From Delphinapterus leucas (Eukaryota; Chordata; Mammalia; Artiodactyla; Monodontidae): a DNA stretch of 64,000 nucleotides. The translations under genes and the position numbers were made by a program. How positions within the stretch are numbered: the stretch's first letter is position 1; each line of letters begins with the position of its first letter. Positions 21,175 through 33,242 of the stretch are shown piece after piece. Location: positions 82,430,380 to 82,494,379 of the forward strand of contig NW_022098069.1 of assembly GCF_002288925.2 (NCBI RefSeq), given 5' to 3'. The notes under the pieces were generated by a model. That model did not search any database, was not told the origin of the DNA, and worked only from the letters and a program-made list of their open reading frames with translations.

Positions 21175-21720
21175 ATATTAGTTATCTATCACTGCAAAAA
21201 GAAAAAAATTACCCCCAAACTTAGTGGCTACAAGCATCATTTATTATTTCACAGTTTCTCTGAGTCAGAAATCTGGGCAAGGCTCAGCTAGGTCTCCCGG
21301 CTCTGGATCTCTCATAGGCTATAATCAAGCTGTAGGGTGGTGGAGGCCAAAGTCTCATCTGAGGGCTCAGCTGGAAATGGACCTGCTTTCCAAGCTCACT
21401 CCAGCGGTTGTTGGCAGGATTAGGTTTCACATCAGCTGTTGACTGGAGGCCTTCCTCGGTTCCTTGCTATGTGGGTCTCTCCATAGGGCAACTCACCACA
21501 TGGTATCTGGTTTCATCAGAGCAAGCAAGTGAGAAGGCGCGAGAGTGCCAGCAACAGAGAGAGGAGTGCCAGCAAGAAGGAAGTTACAGTCTTTTGTCGT
21601 GGTAGCAACATCCCATCACTTGTGCCATATTCTACTTGTTAGAAGTGACTCACTAGGTCCAGCTCACATTCAAGGGGGTGGATATTACACAAGAGTATGA
21701 GTACCAGGAGTTGGGATCAT
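21175..21720. mobile_element. Old LTR-like interspersed repeat
   Basis: The head 'attagttatctatcactgcaa' and 'cccccaaacttagtggctac' matches a family seen four more times in the window (21955, 36119, 50540, 56768). The later part has 'ccatattctacttgttagaagtgactcactaggtccagctcacattcaaggggg', typical of the same class. I believe it is an ERVL/MER-class LTR but cannot name it with certainty. Confidence 0.6.
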
Positions 21721-21954
21721 TGAGAGCTGTGTCAGAAGCTGTGTCCCATAAATGCCTTATATCGTAAGCATTCAGTAAAGATTTATTTATAAAAGCAGAA
21801 ATGTGACATTTTCTTCAAATATCCTTCATTGTGTGATCGATTCCATTAACTTTAAGGTTATTAATAATAGAAATTATACAAAGCCTATGCTCAGAAACAC
21901 ATTTTCAAAATCACCTTCTCGAAGGCAATGTGACTGTTGAATTTTAATAAGTAA

Positions 21955-22260
21955 TACTAGCCACTGTAACTAACAAACCCAACTTCTCAGTGACTTCACA
22001 CGATAAAGGTTTATGTCTCACCATTGTCATGGTGAGTGGAGGGCAGCACCCCTCAATGACTCTCATCCACACAGTAGGACCCTATCATCATGGAACTGAT
22101 TATAAAGGGATTTTCGTGACCAGGACTGAAAATGGCATCCATCACTTCCCCTCATATCCCACTGACACCACTGAGATGGCCCCAGCCCAGCTGTAAGCAA
22201 GGCTGGGAAATGTAGTCTCTCTATATGTGCCCAGAGAAAGGAAACAGGCTGGAGAATATC
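21955..22260. mobile_element. Old LTR-like interspersed repeat
   Basis: Starts 'ctgtaactaacaaacccaacttctcagtgacttcac...aaaggtttatgtctcacc' and ends with 'gggaaatgtagtctctctatatgtgcccagagaaagg'. It is a diverged relative of the element at 21175 or of a similar MER class. Confidence 0.55.
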
Positions 22261-22264
22261 TAGC

Positions 22265-24490
22265 CAATCTCAGACAGAAGGATGCTGTCGCTCCGGATAC
22301 TCTCCTTGTAGATGAAGAGCTAAACCCTCTTTAAATAAAGATTACACTGCATCGAGTTCCTGACAGTAACTGAAGTATAGGTACCCCAGCTCTCAAGTCA
22401 GTAGTTCGGCCAATGACTTCCAAGTCCTAGTTCAAGTTCTCAATGCACTGCATTCAGTTAGTTACAGTTCAGCCTAAACAGCATCACAGTGTTTAAGTCA
22501 GATAGGTTACCATCTCTGGAGGAGGATAAAGTGGGTCCAGTTCCAATGTCTTCAACCAGAAGTGGCAGAGCTCCATTAAGAGTCTAGCTCTGAAGCAAAT
22601 CTTTTATGCTTATACTGGCCAAAAATATTTTGTAAAGCCAAATTAGAATTCAATCTCTATTTATGAGAAAGGTAACCATTATTTGCATGCTGGGTCTAAA
22701 CTTTCTCTTATTTCTACCAGAGATTCCAGGAGATCAGGAAGCATGGTAGAGAGGGATAGGAAGATGGGGATGGGAGTGAGGGAGTGTGAAAGGCAGAAAG
22801 AAAAATAATTAGAAGACCCATCCAAATTTCTACTGCTCTGTCAGCTGATGGGTTGTCATTTCAGCCCAGAGGCTTTAAGAGATTCAAAAAATTTAGAATT
22901 CTCATGTAAAAGAGTTGGGCGGGGGGAGAAGTGTGAAAATATCATGTTATGTCTTTTTATATGCTTACAATACAAATAGTCAAAGCAAAAAGTGTGTGGG
23001 GTGGGTATGTCTGACAGGAGAAACCCTGTCTGACCATATTGAACAGATTGGTATGAAAAAGAAGAGCCTATAGATAACGACTCTACCTTATGGATGGTCT
23101 GCATTAGCACAGCAAGGGAAAGTGACTCATGTTTCTGCGTCATGAATAATGTATACGGCACACAGAGCAATGCAATCTCTCTTTAATTGTATTTCTTTGA
23201 CCAACAGAAATATCAGAGACAAAACTCTAGAACTTAATAAGCACATGTTTGAGTCCAAGGGTCCTATGAAAATATTAAGTATGTCTGTCCCTTCTCAACA
23301 TCACAGTCACAAGATAGAAGAGATTAGCATAAGGACAACTATAATGCCAGCAGTGTCACTGCATTACTTTGGAGCATGAATTCTTCATGACCATCTAGGT
23401 AGGATGCCTGGGTTTAAGTGGCTGAACGCCAAGAGGGTTTCAAAGATCAAAAGGCAATCATTTCTTCTATATTTTCCTGTGCAAAGCGTAAACTTGGAGT
23501 ATTTTGCTATAACTCAGCTATCCTTTAATTTGCAAGGAGAACAAAAAAGATATCTTTCTGTTCAGGTTGCAGTTATACTCATCCTATTGATGTCTATTTC
23601 AGGAAAGAAGGTGCGTAATTAAGAAGACTCTTGAGACATTAAAAACAGGGCTACTTACCCACAATGTCCCTAACAGTTCTCCCAGACTTCTGAAAAGCTT
23701 CACTTCATCCTTATGCTTCCCAAATTCTATTTATTAGAGTTTTGTAAATCCATAAATCTCCTGAAGTTGCCTGCTAAAATGTGCAATTCTTGTGTGAGCT
23801 TGTGATATTTTCCTGGGGACAGTGGCTAGGGCTCTCGTCAGAGTCCCAAAAGGATCTCTGAGCACACTAAAACTAAGGCACTGGACACTTCTTTGGTTAA
23901 TAAGCTCTTGAAATGCAAATTACCCTTGGAAGGTTAGTGATGCCTTTTACACAAACAGTTCCCAAAGGTTGGTAGGCGTGTGGCCCGTGCTTGCAGAAAT
24001 TTTTTACCAATCTGAAGCCTCCCTCTTAAGTACATTTCTGATGACTCCAGGTTGGGCGAATGGGGCGCCCAGGTTGCACAGACCTATGTGTCAGCAGATG
24101 CCGAGTGATGCTTGCTCTGTAGTCTGCTTTTGGAAAATTTGCTAACCAGACACCCTGCTTACAGCTTAATTTCTCAGATCTCTCAACAGTCTTGCAAAGA
24201 GAAGTTGCAGAAAAGGAATGGGCAACACTTCCTGAGCTCCTCTTAGTTTACCTAGAACGTTTCAAATTGATCTGAACAAGTTAAAAAACATAGCTTACCA
24301 TTTTGTCAAGCTCCTCCAGGCAAAATTTGGTATTTGACAATGACTATTTAAAAAAAAAAAAAAATGTCCCAGATCACGTTAGACAATCTTCATCTCTTGA
24401 TGTGGACTTCTCAGTTGCCAATTTTACATGTAAATTATAAAATAAAAATGAATGTTGTAATTTTATTACATTCTATCCTTTAAAAATATA
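22265..24490. other. Unique intergenic sequence
   Basis: No gene or repeat family is recognised over about 2.2 kb apart from short A-rich runs (24350-24364). Open frames are short (about 104 codons at most) and unstructured. Confidence 0.5.
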
Positions 24491-24495
24491 TTCCT

Positions 24496-24815
24496 GGGCT
24501 TCCGTGGTGGCGCAGTGGTTGAGAATCTGCCTGCTGATGCAGGGGACACGGGTTCGAGCCCTGGTCTGGGAAGATCCCACATGCCGCGGAGCAACTGGGC
24601 CTGTGAGCCGCAACTACTGAGCCTGCGCGTCTGGAGCCTGTGCTCCGCAACAAGAGAGGCCGCGATAGTGAGAGGCCCGCGCACCGCGATGAAGAATGGC
24701 CCCCGCTTGCCACAACTGGAAAAAGCCCTCGCACAGAAACGAAGACCCAACACAGCCATAAATAAATAAATAAATAAATTTTAAAATAAAAATAATAATA
24801 AATAAATAAATAAAT
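24496..24815 (+). mobile_element. CHR SINE of intermediate type
   Basis: It has the CHR-2-like 'gtgctccgcaacaagagaggcc' and 'gtgagaggcccgcg' modules but continues into the CHR-1-like 'gccacaactggaaaaagccctcgcac...cgaagaccc' end and an (AAAT)n tail. It looks like an ancestor of the short CHR-2 form. Imperfect duplication: 'atatattcct' versus 'atatatcct'. Confidence 0.9.
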
Positions 24816-24829
24816 AATATATCCTTTTT

Positions 24830-25660
24830 TTTTTTTAACATGTCAGTATGAAGTTGCCAACTATTCTGTTGTAAGATTATATCCATCCTAAGTTGAAGGT
24901 AATAAGCTACCCTTTAGTTTACAAAATTCTGGTGATAGAAGTTGAATAGAAAAGATGGCAATTCAAAATTTTTAAATTTCTCTTATTCATAAAATCCAAA
25001 AGCCTAGCATTGATTTATACCGTAGTGTAAATTTACTTATCAACTTGATTTCCTACTTAGAGAGGGCAGAATGCTCTAAGGAAGTGGAGGCAGTGGGGAA
25101 CAGGATGAAGAGAAGTAGAGACGTCCTGAAAGGTTAGAACCTAGGGGAGAGTTGGTATAGGTAGAGCATTCTTATGGGCTTGCGAGACGTCAAGGGCAGT
25201 ATGAGGGATCTGGGCAGCTGGATGCGAAACGGGGAGTAGGCAGGCCCCCATAACAAATTCTATCTCTTTTGTCATGTTATCAGTGACGTTCCCTGGCTGT
25301 CAGGATATACTTGTGGTAATCACTGCTAAACAAAGCTAAAAGCCAATGTCTGCACTGCAAAGACACCGTGAAAGTGTGATATTTTATGTAAATGTAAAAG
25401 TTGAATTCAGAAAAGATTGTTTGACATGCTTATTTATGGAGAATTCTGAATTTTTGTTTTATTTTACTTGTTTAGGTCTATCCCTCTGGCTACCCAGAGA
25501 GATGTCACTTAAGCACATCTAATCGAAACCTCCTATGACCTTGCCTCTACAGTTCACTTGGGCCCAGTGACATGGCCACAGGATATGGAACTTCCCCGTA
25601 GATACAATTCCTGCCTTTCCGAAGATTGTCTCAAACATCCCTTGACTCCTACAGCAATAT
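24830..25660. other. Unique intergenic sequence
   Basis: No recognised feature beyond a T run at about 24825-24836. Confidence 0.5.
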
Positions 25661-25664
25661 TTAT

Positions 25665-25795
25665 TGGGAATAAATGATAAAATAATAAAATAAAATAATA
25701 AAAAATAAAATAAAAATAATAAATGAATAAAATAATAAATAAAATATTTATTAAAAATAAAATAATAAAAAATAATAAAAAATATGTATTGGGAA
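25665..25795. repeat. AATAAA-rich low-complexity tract
   Basis: About 130 bases of AATAA/AAATA units, resembling an expanded SINE or L1 tail without an attached body. The segment 'caatatttattgggaat' lies to its left and 'aatatgtattgggaatg' to its right, so part of the flank is duplicated. Confidence 0.85.
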
Positions 25796-26489
25796 TGAGT
25801 TAGGTACATCCACCTCCACTAATTCCAATGACTCATATTCACCAGCCAAACAAGGATATCAGATTTTTAAATACCAAAGGCCATGTTTATAGTAAGTGGA
25901 AAAAAAATGTTCTTTTAACTTCTAAAAGCCCTGGCAGAAGCCTGGCTTTTTTTTTTTTTTTTTTCCTTAAGAATTGTGACCATCCATCTGAGGAGTGACC
26001 ACTCAACTCAGTGGCCTGCTACTGAAATCTCTCTGGGACACTCAGTGCCTTTCAGTTTACAACAAAGAAAGGCTCGTTCTGCAGCTACATAAAAGGATCT
26101 TCTAATCAAAAAGCTTCTTACATGCCTCAAAGGAATATTGGAAGGATGAATTAGATAATGCCTTCAAAAAGGCACTTTTAAAAGGTGCCTTGGAAATAGA
26201 AGATGCTATCACTATTGTCATTTTGTTATAGACAATAATGTTACTTGTTTTTCTTGGAAAAGCTACCTTTCCATCAAAAAAAAAGCCAAAAAACAAATAT
26301 CCTAAAAGCTGCTATTCTGTGGTCTTAAAAATGTATTTGTGGCTAGATGAATATTTCCCTTCTCCCTTCCTCCCCTCTAAGTCCAAGCAACCCCACGGGA
26401 CCTGGGATTTCTGTAGTCAAGATCGGGAGAATTGAGACAGACAATAGCAATATGTAAGCAGAAGACAGCAGAGAACAAAATTACAGAAA

Positions 26490-26610
26490 CTTATCATAAG
26501 AGGACACATTTGACAGCATACAGTTCGAACTCTTTGCTATACTAGTGGAAGACACGGACCCAGAAAAGTTAAGCCACATTCCAAACATTACACAGCTAGT
26601 TAGGAACAGA
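26490..26610 (-). repeat. MIR SINE fragment, inverted
   Basis: Weak reverse-complement MIR pattern: 'cccagaaaagttaagccacattccaaacattacacagctagttaggaac'. Confidence 0.6.
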
Positions 26611-26789
26611 ATCACGGTAGTCCTTAAACATAGCCAAACGGCTAGAAGGAGAAAAGGACATCCCCCATGCCTGTCTCAGCATCACCATGGTCCCAGAAGC
26701 TGCCTGATACTCAAGTCCATCAAGAAGGCATCCAAGCTTTGATGCTCTACAGCATGGGGGTCATGAACTGGAGACCCTCAAGTCTGGGG

Positions 26790-27070
26790 ACCCAGGCTCT
26801 TTCCTAACCCCACCCTACTCCCTAGCTCGCTAACTTTGAGCAAAGAATCTCTCCAAGCTTAATTTCCCTCAGCTGTAAGAGTGGACGTTATCAGTACTCA
26901 CCAAAGGGTTGTTGAGAGGATTAAATGTGACTACAAAGACGCGTTTAACACAGCCTAATGATAACTGTTGACTTTAATGTCTCTGGATAGCAAAATTAAA
27001 TGAGGATTAAAAGAGAAATGCATATAAAATGCTCAGCTCAATGCTTGACACCGTAAGTGCTCAACAAATT
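26790..27070 (+). repeat. MIR SINE
   Basis: 'ttgagcaaagaatctctccaagcttaatttccctcagctgtaagag', 'gggttgttgagaggattaaatg' and 'tgctcagctcaatgcttgacaccgtaagtgctcaacaaatt' follow MIR order up to its 3' end. Confidence 0.75.
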
Positions 27071-27094
27071 TGGGGAAGTATTACTTCATACTCC

Positions 27095-27240
27095 GGCACA
27101 GGCATCCATTCAGCAAGCATTTGTTGAGTCCGTCCTTCCTAGGTGCCGGGAACTACCCTATACCTTAGGATTCTACTACCTGAACTCAACTGCTGACAGT
27201 CAGATGGAAGAGACAGACATGTGGTTGAATAAAAGCTCTG
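27095..27240 (-). repeat. L2 LINE 3' end, inverted
   Basis: Reverse L2 end: 'ccattcagcaagcatttgttgagtccgtccttcctaggtgccgg' and 'cagatggaagagacagacatgtgg'. Confidence 0.65.
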
Positions 27241-27246
27241 TATCAG

Positions 27247-27590
27247 AGCTGGACAAACACAACCCTCGGGCCAAACCCATGCCCGTTTTTGTATGGTCCC
27301 TGAGCTAAGCGTGATTTTCACATTTTTAAATGTTTGGGGGAAAAAAAAATCAAATGAAGAAGAATATTTCATGACATCGGAAGAGTCCATGAAATCCAAA
27401 TCTCAAATCCAAATCTCAGAATCCATAATTAAATTTTATTGGAGCACAGCCATGCTCATTCATTTAGATATTGTCTATGACTACTTACACCCGGCAGTCA
27501 AGTTGAATGGTTGCAACCGAGACCATATGGCTGGCAAAACTGAACATGTTTACTATCTGGCCCTTTACAGAAAGCTTGCCAACTCCTGCC
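27247..27590 (+). mobile_element. hAT-like non-autonomous DNA transposon remnant
   Basis: Shows a well-known ancient repeat pattern: 'ctcgggccaaacccatgcccgtttttg', 'aaattttattggagcacagccatgctcattcattta', 'tattgtctatgactact', then 'atatggctggcaaaac' and 'tactatctggccctttacagaaagcttgccaactcctg'. I cannot give the exact family name. It carries no transposase. Confidence 0.7.
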
Positions 27591-27659
27591 CTATGTCTTG
27601 GTAAATACTATAATATGTATGTGTGCTGAAGGATGCTATAGAAGCATGTGGTAGGGGAC

Positions 27660-27830
27660 AGGGGCGCCTAACTGTGTCTGGGAACTTGTGGAAGCTTCAC
27701 TAAGGAACTGAGTCTTAAAAACTGAGTAGGAGTTTGCCAGATGGAAAAGGGTACATGGATGCATAAAGGTTCAGAATCATAACAGAGCAAGAGAGGTTCT
27801 GGGAAGATAGCAAGACACTGGGTGCTTCTT
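27660..27830 (-). repeat. L2 LINE fragment, inverted
   Basis: Antisense L2 pattern: 'ggaagcttcactaaggaactgagtcttaaaaactgagtaggagtttgccagatgg'. It may be the continuation of the L2 at 27095-27240, split by the hAT-like element. Confidence 0.55.
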
Positions 27831-27834
27831 TAAG

Positions 27835-28765
27835 TTAACTCTGACCTTATTGTCCTAACGACATCCACAAAATGTCATCACTATGTATCCCTGTGCAAGA
27901 ATGAATTAGGTTTCCAACTGTCTAGTAATCTCCAGACCACTGTCCTTAATGCCGGAACAATTCTCTTCTCTCAGAAAAATCACATAGAACTTTTGATCCC
28001 TCGGAGGTTTTCAAGTTCCCGATGGAAATGAGATTTAATGGACGCATTATGAAGACGTTCCCTCCCTGTGCCCGTGTCCAGTCTCACTAGCACGTGTCAC
28101 TGGGTTAGTCAGTCACCGTGACTGGCTCTTACCACAGGTGTTAAAACCGTACTTGGCTATAGGTTGAAGGAGCACTGAGACATGTGACCCGTGAATTTAA
28201 AAAGAGTAGAGAAAAAAGAAAATAAACAAGAGAAGGGCAGGGCTTAGCAGGTGGCACCAGAATGACGTAACCTGGGCACGGCTGGCACAAGGATGTGAAA
28301 GTCTTCCGATCCTGGGTCCACAAGGTGAGCAGCGTGGACGACCAGAGACATTCCTGAAACTCGGGACGTGCAGGAGAAATAAATGGCAGATACGGTAGTG
28401 ACATCAGTCACCAGGGCCGGTCACCGGCACTGGCTTCACTCAGTGAAACCGATCAAAGGCTCTGCTCTTGTAAACTAAGAGGCTGCTGTAAACTTGAAGT
28501 CACAGGGCAGAAACTAAGACAGAACCCAAACGTGAACGTCATACCAGAACAAAATCCAAACCAGACAAAAAATTCCAACAACCCAGAAAAACACAAGTAT
28601 CAGTTTACTTCTCCTCTCTGACTTGGAAGGGTTGATTGATTCATGGTCGGTCCACCGCTCAGGGCAGCTCTACTCCCCAGCCCTTCCCGTTCCCATACAA
28701 GGCCCAGCAGTTCACCCCCAGCTCTGCCAGGTACCCCAGTGCAGCCTTGAGCATCACTACCTTCC
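27835..28765. other. Unique intergenic sequence
   Basis: No gene or repeat recognised. An 87-codon minus-strand frame and a 112-codon frame overlap here without recognisable content. Confidence 0.5.
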
Positions 28766-28769
28766 TCCA

Positions 28770-28915
28770 CCCAAACATCATCCATCCAACAACATGTTGA
28801 TTGAGCTCCTCTAAGAGGCTGAGGGCTGGGGATACCATACTGAACAAGACAGAAGTTGGCCGGCTCTCTCAGAGCTCTCTGCAGAGCAGGGAAGACAGGT
28901 GCGATGGTCAATGAA
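28770..28915 (-). repeat. L2 LINE 3' end, inverted
   Basis: Reverse L2: 'catccaacaacatgttgattgagctcctctaagaggctgagggctggggataccatactgaacaagac'. Confidence 0.65.
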
Positions 28916-28919
28916 CCAA

Positions 28920-30295
28920 ATGCTCTGGAATGAGACAACCAAGGGGCCTAAGAGAGCCAAGTGGGTGGTGGTCCACAGTGAGGAGGAAGGGAGAATGGAC
29001 CACTCCCCTCTGTGGACAGTCCCTTCGAGGCCCCTAAGCAGCATGATTTGTGTCCCATTGTTTGGTAGCCTTGACCAAACAAATCTGGGCGTACAGCCAT
29101 TTGGGCAGAAGAGCTGTGACAAGGAGACGAATCCAAGCCACATGTAGGATACAGTCCTCAAGACATCTCAACCTGCTCCTGAGTCAATCTCCCAGGCCCG
29201 GCTCTCCCTCACCTAAGATGGGTGCTTTCCCAGAAGTCTCCTCAGTGCCCCCGCAAATAGACTTCAGCGGGCAACCCCTCCGGGTCAGCAGAGATGCCCA
29301 GACACATCTGCACACCAGCAGGGAACCCCGCTTGTGTACTTTCTTGGGAAGCTACACAGCCCCCAAGAAAATAAATTGAAAATTTCAATTCGCCCAGCCC
29401 CTGGTTCATGAGCTATGTTGGACATGCCTGAACCATGCTTAGAAGCGAGCCAGTATCCCGGCTACGGACAGACAAATGTCACTGACTAAGTCACCCTGGA
29501 CGCAAAGAAATTGCACGGTTTGGATTGCCGGGATCCACGTTGAATCCACATTGCGTACTTATCATCCTCCAAACAATGTTCGCACCATAAATCAAGCTCC
29601 AGCACTTTGTAGAAATGCTTTCAGGCACAAAGAACTCATTGTTACTTTCCTCACCCACAAACAGTGCATTTTTTTAAACACAGAGCCATAGGCAGCAAAC
29701 CATTGAACTAAATAGGGAAATGCTCTTAATGCAACAAGTATTCTCCACGCTACCAAACTTTAATAGAGTCAGAGGGAAAATACATTTCCTTTGCCCTCAA
29801 TAGAAAGAATGCACATAAGTTTGAGGAAAGCTGAGGAACTCACTTCTAACCTCTCTCACAAAAGCAATCAAACAGCCTGCTCTTTGTCAAGAATGACTAC
29901 ATATAAATCTCCTACAATCTGAGTAATATTATGATTTTAATACTTATGTGTGTGCCAAAAGTATACACAGCCTAAGGACCTTTACAATCAAATGTAGAAA
30001 TAAAAGGAGAAGGAAAACTTCAGATGAAACCCAGAGCTGGAAATGGGAATTCGAGCTGGAATGCTTCAGTCAGCACGTGCACTGTCTCTGGCTTTGAGAA
30101 CGTAAAAGGAAAGATGGTTATAGAGAGAAGGACAAAGAAGAGTACAAAAAAGAGAAAGGACACAGCGAGTGACCACTTAGAGAGTGAAGTGCTGTCTCTC
30201 CCCCTGGGCTGCATCACTTCAGCTAATACACAACAGAAACTCCTTCCCAAGGAGACCCAGAGTAAAGAGAATACAGCAAAGGGGGTTAGTTTCAG
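28920..30295. other. Unique intergenic sequence
   Basis: Overlapping open frames of up to 116 codons occur on both strands between 28800 and 29380. The density is a composition effect; none matches a family I know, and the frames conflict with each other. Confidence 0.45.
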
Positions 30296-30296
30296 G

Positions 30297-30510
30297 TGGC
30301 GGTTGAGAGTGTGGTCTCTCAGATAAGACTGGGTTCAAATCCTGGCTCTCACAGGTGTGTGATTCAGATCAAGGTCCTTCATCACCTCTGTAAGCCTCAG
30401 TTTCCTCATCTGTAAGGCAGGTGAACAATAGCAATAATACCGTAGTACTTAGCGTCGTAGGGCTACGGAAAGATTCAATGAAATAATAAAGCAAGCACAG
30501 GGCCCAAAAT
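30297..30510 (+). repeat. MIR SINE
   Basis: 'gagtgtggtctctcagataagactgggttcaaatcctggctctc', 'gtaagcctcagtttcctcatctgtaaggcagg' and 'aaagattcaatgaaataat' are in MIR order; nearly complete. Confidence 0.88.
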
Positions 30511-30799
30511 AGAAAAAAAATCTGAATAAATCTTATTGATACTGATTTTTAATAAATATATTTGTCTTCACCTTGAAGAAGGAAGAAAGTGGTTGAATGG
30601 TGCGGTGAGGGACTTCCTGACTGGTGCCCTAAGGGCCTTGGTTTTGGTGTCACCACCAAGTAATTCATCTTACCACTCTGGAGCCAATTTATTCATAGAA
30701 AACAAAAATGTGGGATTAAACTACCCTAAAGCTCCCTTATATCCTCAAAAGAATTCCATGAGAACTATTTGAGATTAAAATCAATAAATTCCACAAACG

Positions 30800-30875
30800 T
30801 TATGGACACCAAGGAGGGAAAGCGGCGGGAGATGGGGGTTGTGGTGTGATGAATTGGGAGATTGGGGGAAAAAAA
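30800..30875 (+). mobile_element. L1 3' UTR fragment
   Basis: 'atggacaccaaggagggaaagcggcgggagatggggg' followed by 'tgtgatgaattgggagattggg' matches the block in the L1 at 41140-41215. Only about 75 bases remain. Confidence 0.85.
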
Positions 30876-30879
30876 TTAG

Positions 30880-32265
30880 AAGAAAAGTGTAGGTTAATAA
30901 TTTTTCAGTGTTTCTTTTTCTAATATGAGAACTTAAGGCTTTCAATGTGCCTCAACAGATTGTTTTAGCTGCTTTCTGCAAGCAACTTTTTGTATCCCTG
31001 AAGTTTTACTATGTGGTATTTACATTGTTATTTATTTCAATATACTTTCTAAATTTGCTGTAAAAAGGAAAAAAAATCAATAAGTTCCTATCTAACTCAC
31101 GTTTCTTGCTGAAATGCCAAGCACCATATGGGCTCTCTTGCTCTCTGTAATCTGGACTCAGTGTTGCCACAAATCACATCATGTCTCCTGAGACACCAAT
31201 GACAAATTTAGACTAGAGTGTGGGTGTTTGTCCTGCTACAAGAAGGGGCCGATCTCTTTCTCCCTGTACTTCAACAGCAGTCACATGAAACCCAGGGTCT
31301 CTTTGTTCTGAAAGCCACTTGACTTGGTATTTTTCCCGGGATGAGGTGGTAACCATTACCTTCATCCTCTGGGGTGGGGGGGGGGGGGCGGAAATACCCA
31401 AGGCCTAGAATTATGGAAATAGATCAGTTTTACTTTGTGACGTTTCTCCAAATCTGCTATCACTGAAATAAAAAATACAATTCTTACTCTGAACAATAAT
31501 AATGAGGTTGAAACTATATGAGTAATTACAGTCAAAGGAATCATGGAAACGCATCTTTTCTAAGAAAATATCTAACAGTGGGTGATTTCTGTAGCCCAGG
31601 GTTGTGGTTCTGAGTGGCATACATGCAATTTAAAAATACCTCTGTGCTCCTAGGTCTCATAACCATCAATGCAATACGCTTGCTCGTTTGATAAGAGGCT
31701 AGATATTGTTTCATTTCCTTAGTGTTTCACAAGGATTTTGAAATCCTGTAACAAAGGGAGATATGAAACGGATGTATGAGATTTATCTGAAATCCGCTTG
31801 TGTTTAATCATAATACTTCTTATAGAAATCCCCTTTGTATAAGATCGTATGTGATATATTTACACAGCAACATACAGTAGCCACAATAAATGATGTGAGT
31901 AATTACTTAAGCTGTAGGTATTGTTGTCTTTTTCTGCCTTTCCTCTGGCTAGCTGAGTCCTTTTTAAGCCTATCTCATTTCTATGTCCTCCACATACCTT
32001 TCGTTGAATGCGCTGCTTCTCTCACGTAGAAATTAAATTGAATTCCCTAACATCTAGAGACAGTACAGAAACCAAGAGAAAACCAATTCTGTGGGTCTCT
32101 GTTGTGTTTATAATAATAGATGTTGATCTTTCTTCAGTTTCAGTTACTGAAGAGCAGTTCCAATTTTTGAGATCTAGTACAGAAAATAAAAAATAGTTCT
32201 GTCATATCGTCCTTTATCATAGTGACAAGCAGATTGGATGGCATGATACTGGTAAAATAACATGG
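30880..32265. other. Unique sequence with a G13 run
   Basis: No gene or classified repeat. A run of 13 G at 31376-31388, with GGGG just upstream, lies inside a purine/pyrimidine-skewed patch. Confidence 0.5.
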
Positions 32266-32269
32266 GTAT

Positions 32270-32440
32270 AAACCAGAAATCTGGGCTTCCATCCTGAGTC
32301 CGACATTTCTTATGTGTGTCTGAGACCCAGCCAGCCCATCTGTAAAGTGAGAGACAGGATACTCCCCCCCATAAGACCCTTATAAAGATGACATAAAGTA
32401 ATTTAGATCAATGAAAAAGCAGTATGCAAATATTAGCTGT
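32270..32440 (+). repeat. MIR SINE fragment
   Basis: Diverged MIR: 'gagacccagccagcccatctgtaaagtgagagac' then 'ataaagatgacataaagtaa'. Assignment is tentative. Confidence 0.5.
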
Positions 32441-32502
32441 GATTCTGTAATTTAATCAATGCCACCTCAGATCCTTTGTGAAAAGAAGTGGAATGATTAA
32501 AT

Positions 32503-32661
32503 GAATGGAGATAGAGAGATAGATACATCTATACATCCATACATCCACACATCCATACATATATAGAGATACATAGATATACAGAAAGAACGATGGATGG
32601 ATGGATGGATGGATGGATAGGTAGGTAGGTAGATAGATAGATAGATAGGCAGATAGATAGG
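32503..32661. repeat. Compound tetranucleotide microsatellite
   Basis: Successive blocks of GATA/TAGA, CATC/CATA, GGAT/GATG and TAGG/TAGA units over about 160 bases. Such compound arrays are typically polymorphic. Confidence 0.95.
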
Positions 32662-32944
32662 ATAGGGTCTGAGAAACAGAACTTATAATAAATAATAATT
32701 CCCAATACATGTGTGACATTTTATCATTACAAACTACACTTTTAAAAGTCGTGGAGTCTCTGCACACAGCTCTGTACCAGGGCATCCCCCCAGCTAAGAG
32801 GACGTGTGGGGAACATAGATCACATTCCACTCACAAAGGGCACATCCTGGGACAAAACTGTGTCTGCCAGGATGTGGGAACACCTTTTTCTCATTTTCAC
32901 AAAGCCCTCCTTTGGACTAGCAGTGAGCCTGATGAGAATGATTG

Positions 32945-33085
32945 CATTAAACCCTCAAACAATTCTGAGAGATATTATGGCCCTACTCTTACAAATTAGA
33001 CAACTGAGGCTCAACTGAAATGAACTGTCCAAGCAATTAAAGCATGAATCAAGGTCTTCTGACCCCCAAGCCAATGCTCTGTTTA
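32945..33085 (-). repeat. MIR SINE, inverted
   Basis: Reverse MIR: 'attaaaccctcaaacaattctgagagatattatggccc', 'caactgaggctcaactgaaatgaactgtccaag', and 'caaggtcttctgacccccaagccaatgctc'. Confidence 0.8.
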
Positions 33086-33242
33086 CAATGGAAACCTACG
33101 AGCAAACCAAGTAAGTGTTAAGCAGACGGATACAAAGCTGGACAAAACATGACAAAAACTCAACCACAACTTAACTTTTCACTCTACTCATCTCCACCAA
33201 CAGATCCTGAATCCACAAAAGAGGGAGATTCATGCCAAGGCC

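Noticed and set aside
28600..29380. Cluster of open frames on both strands
   Set aside because: Frames conflict with each other, part is L2, and there is no recognisable domain.
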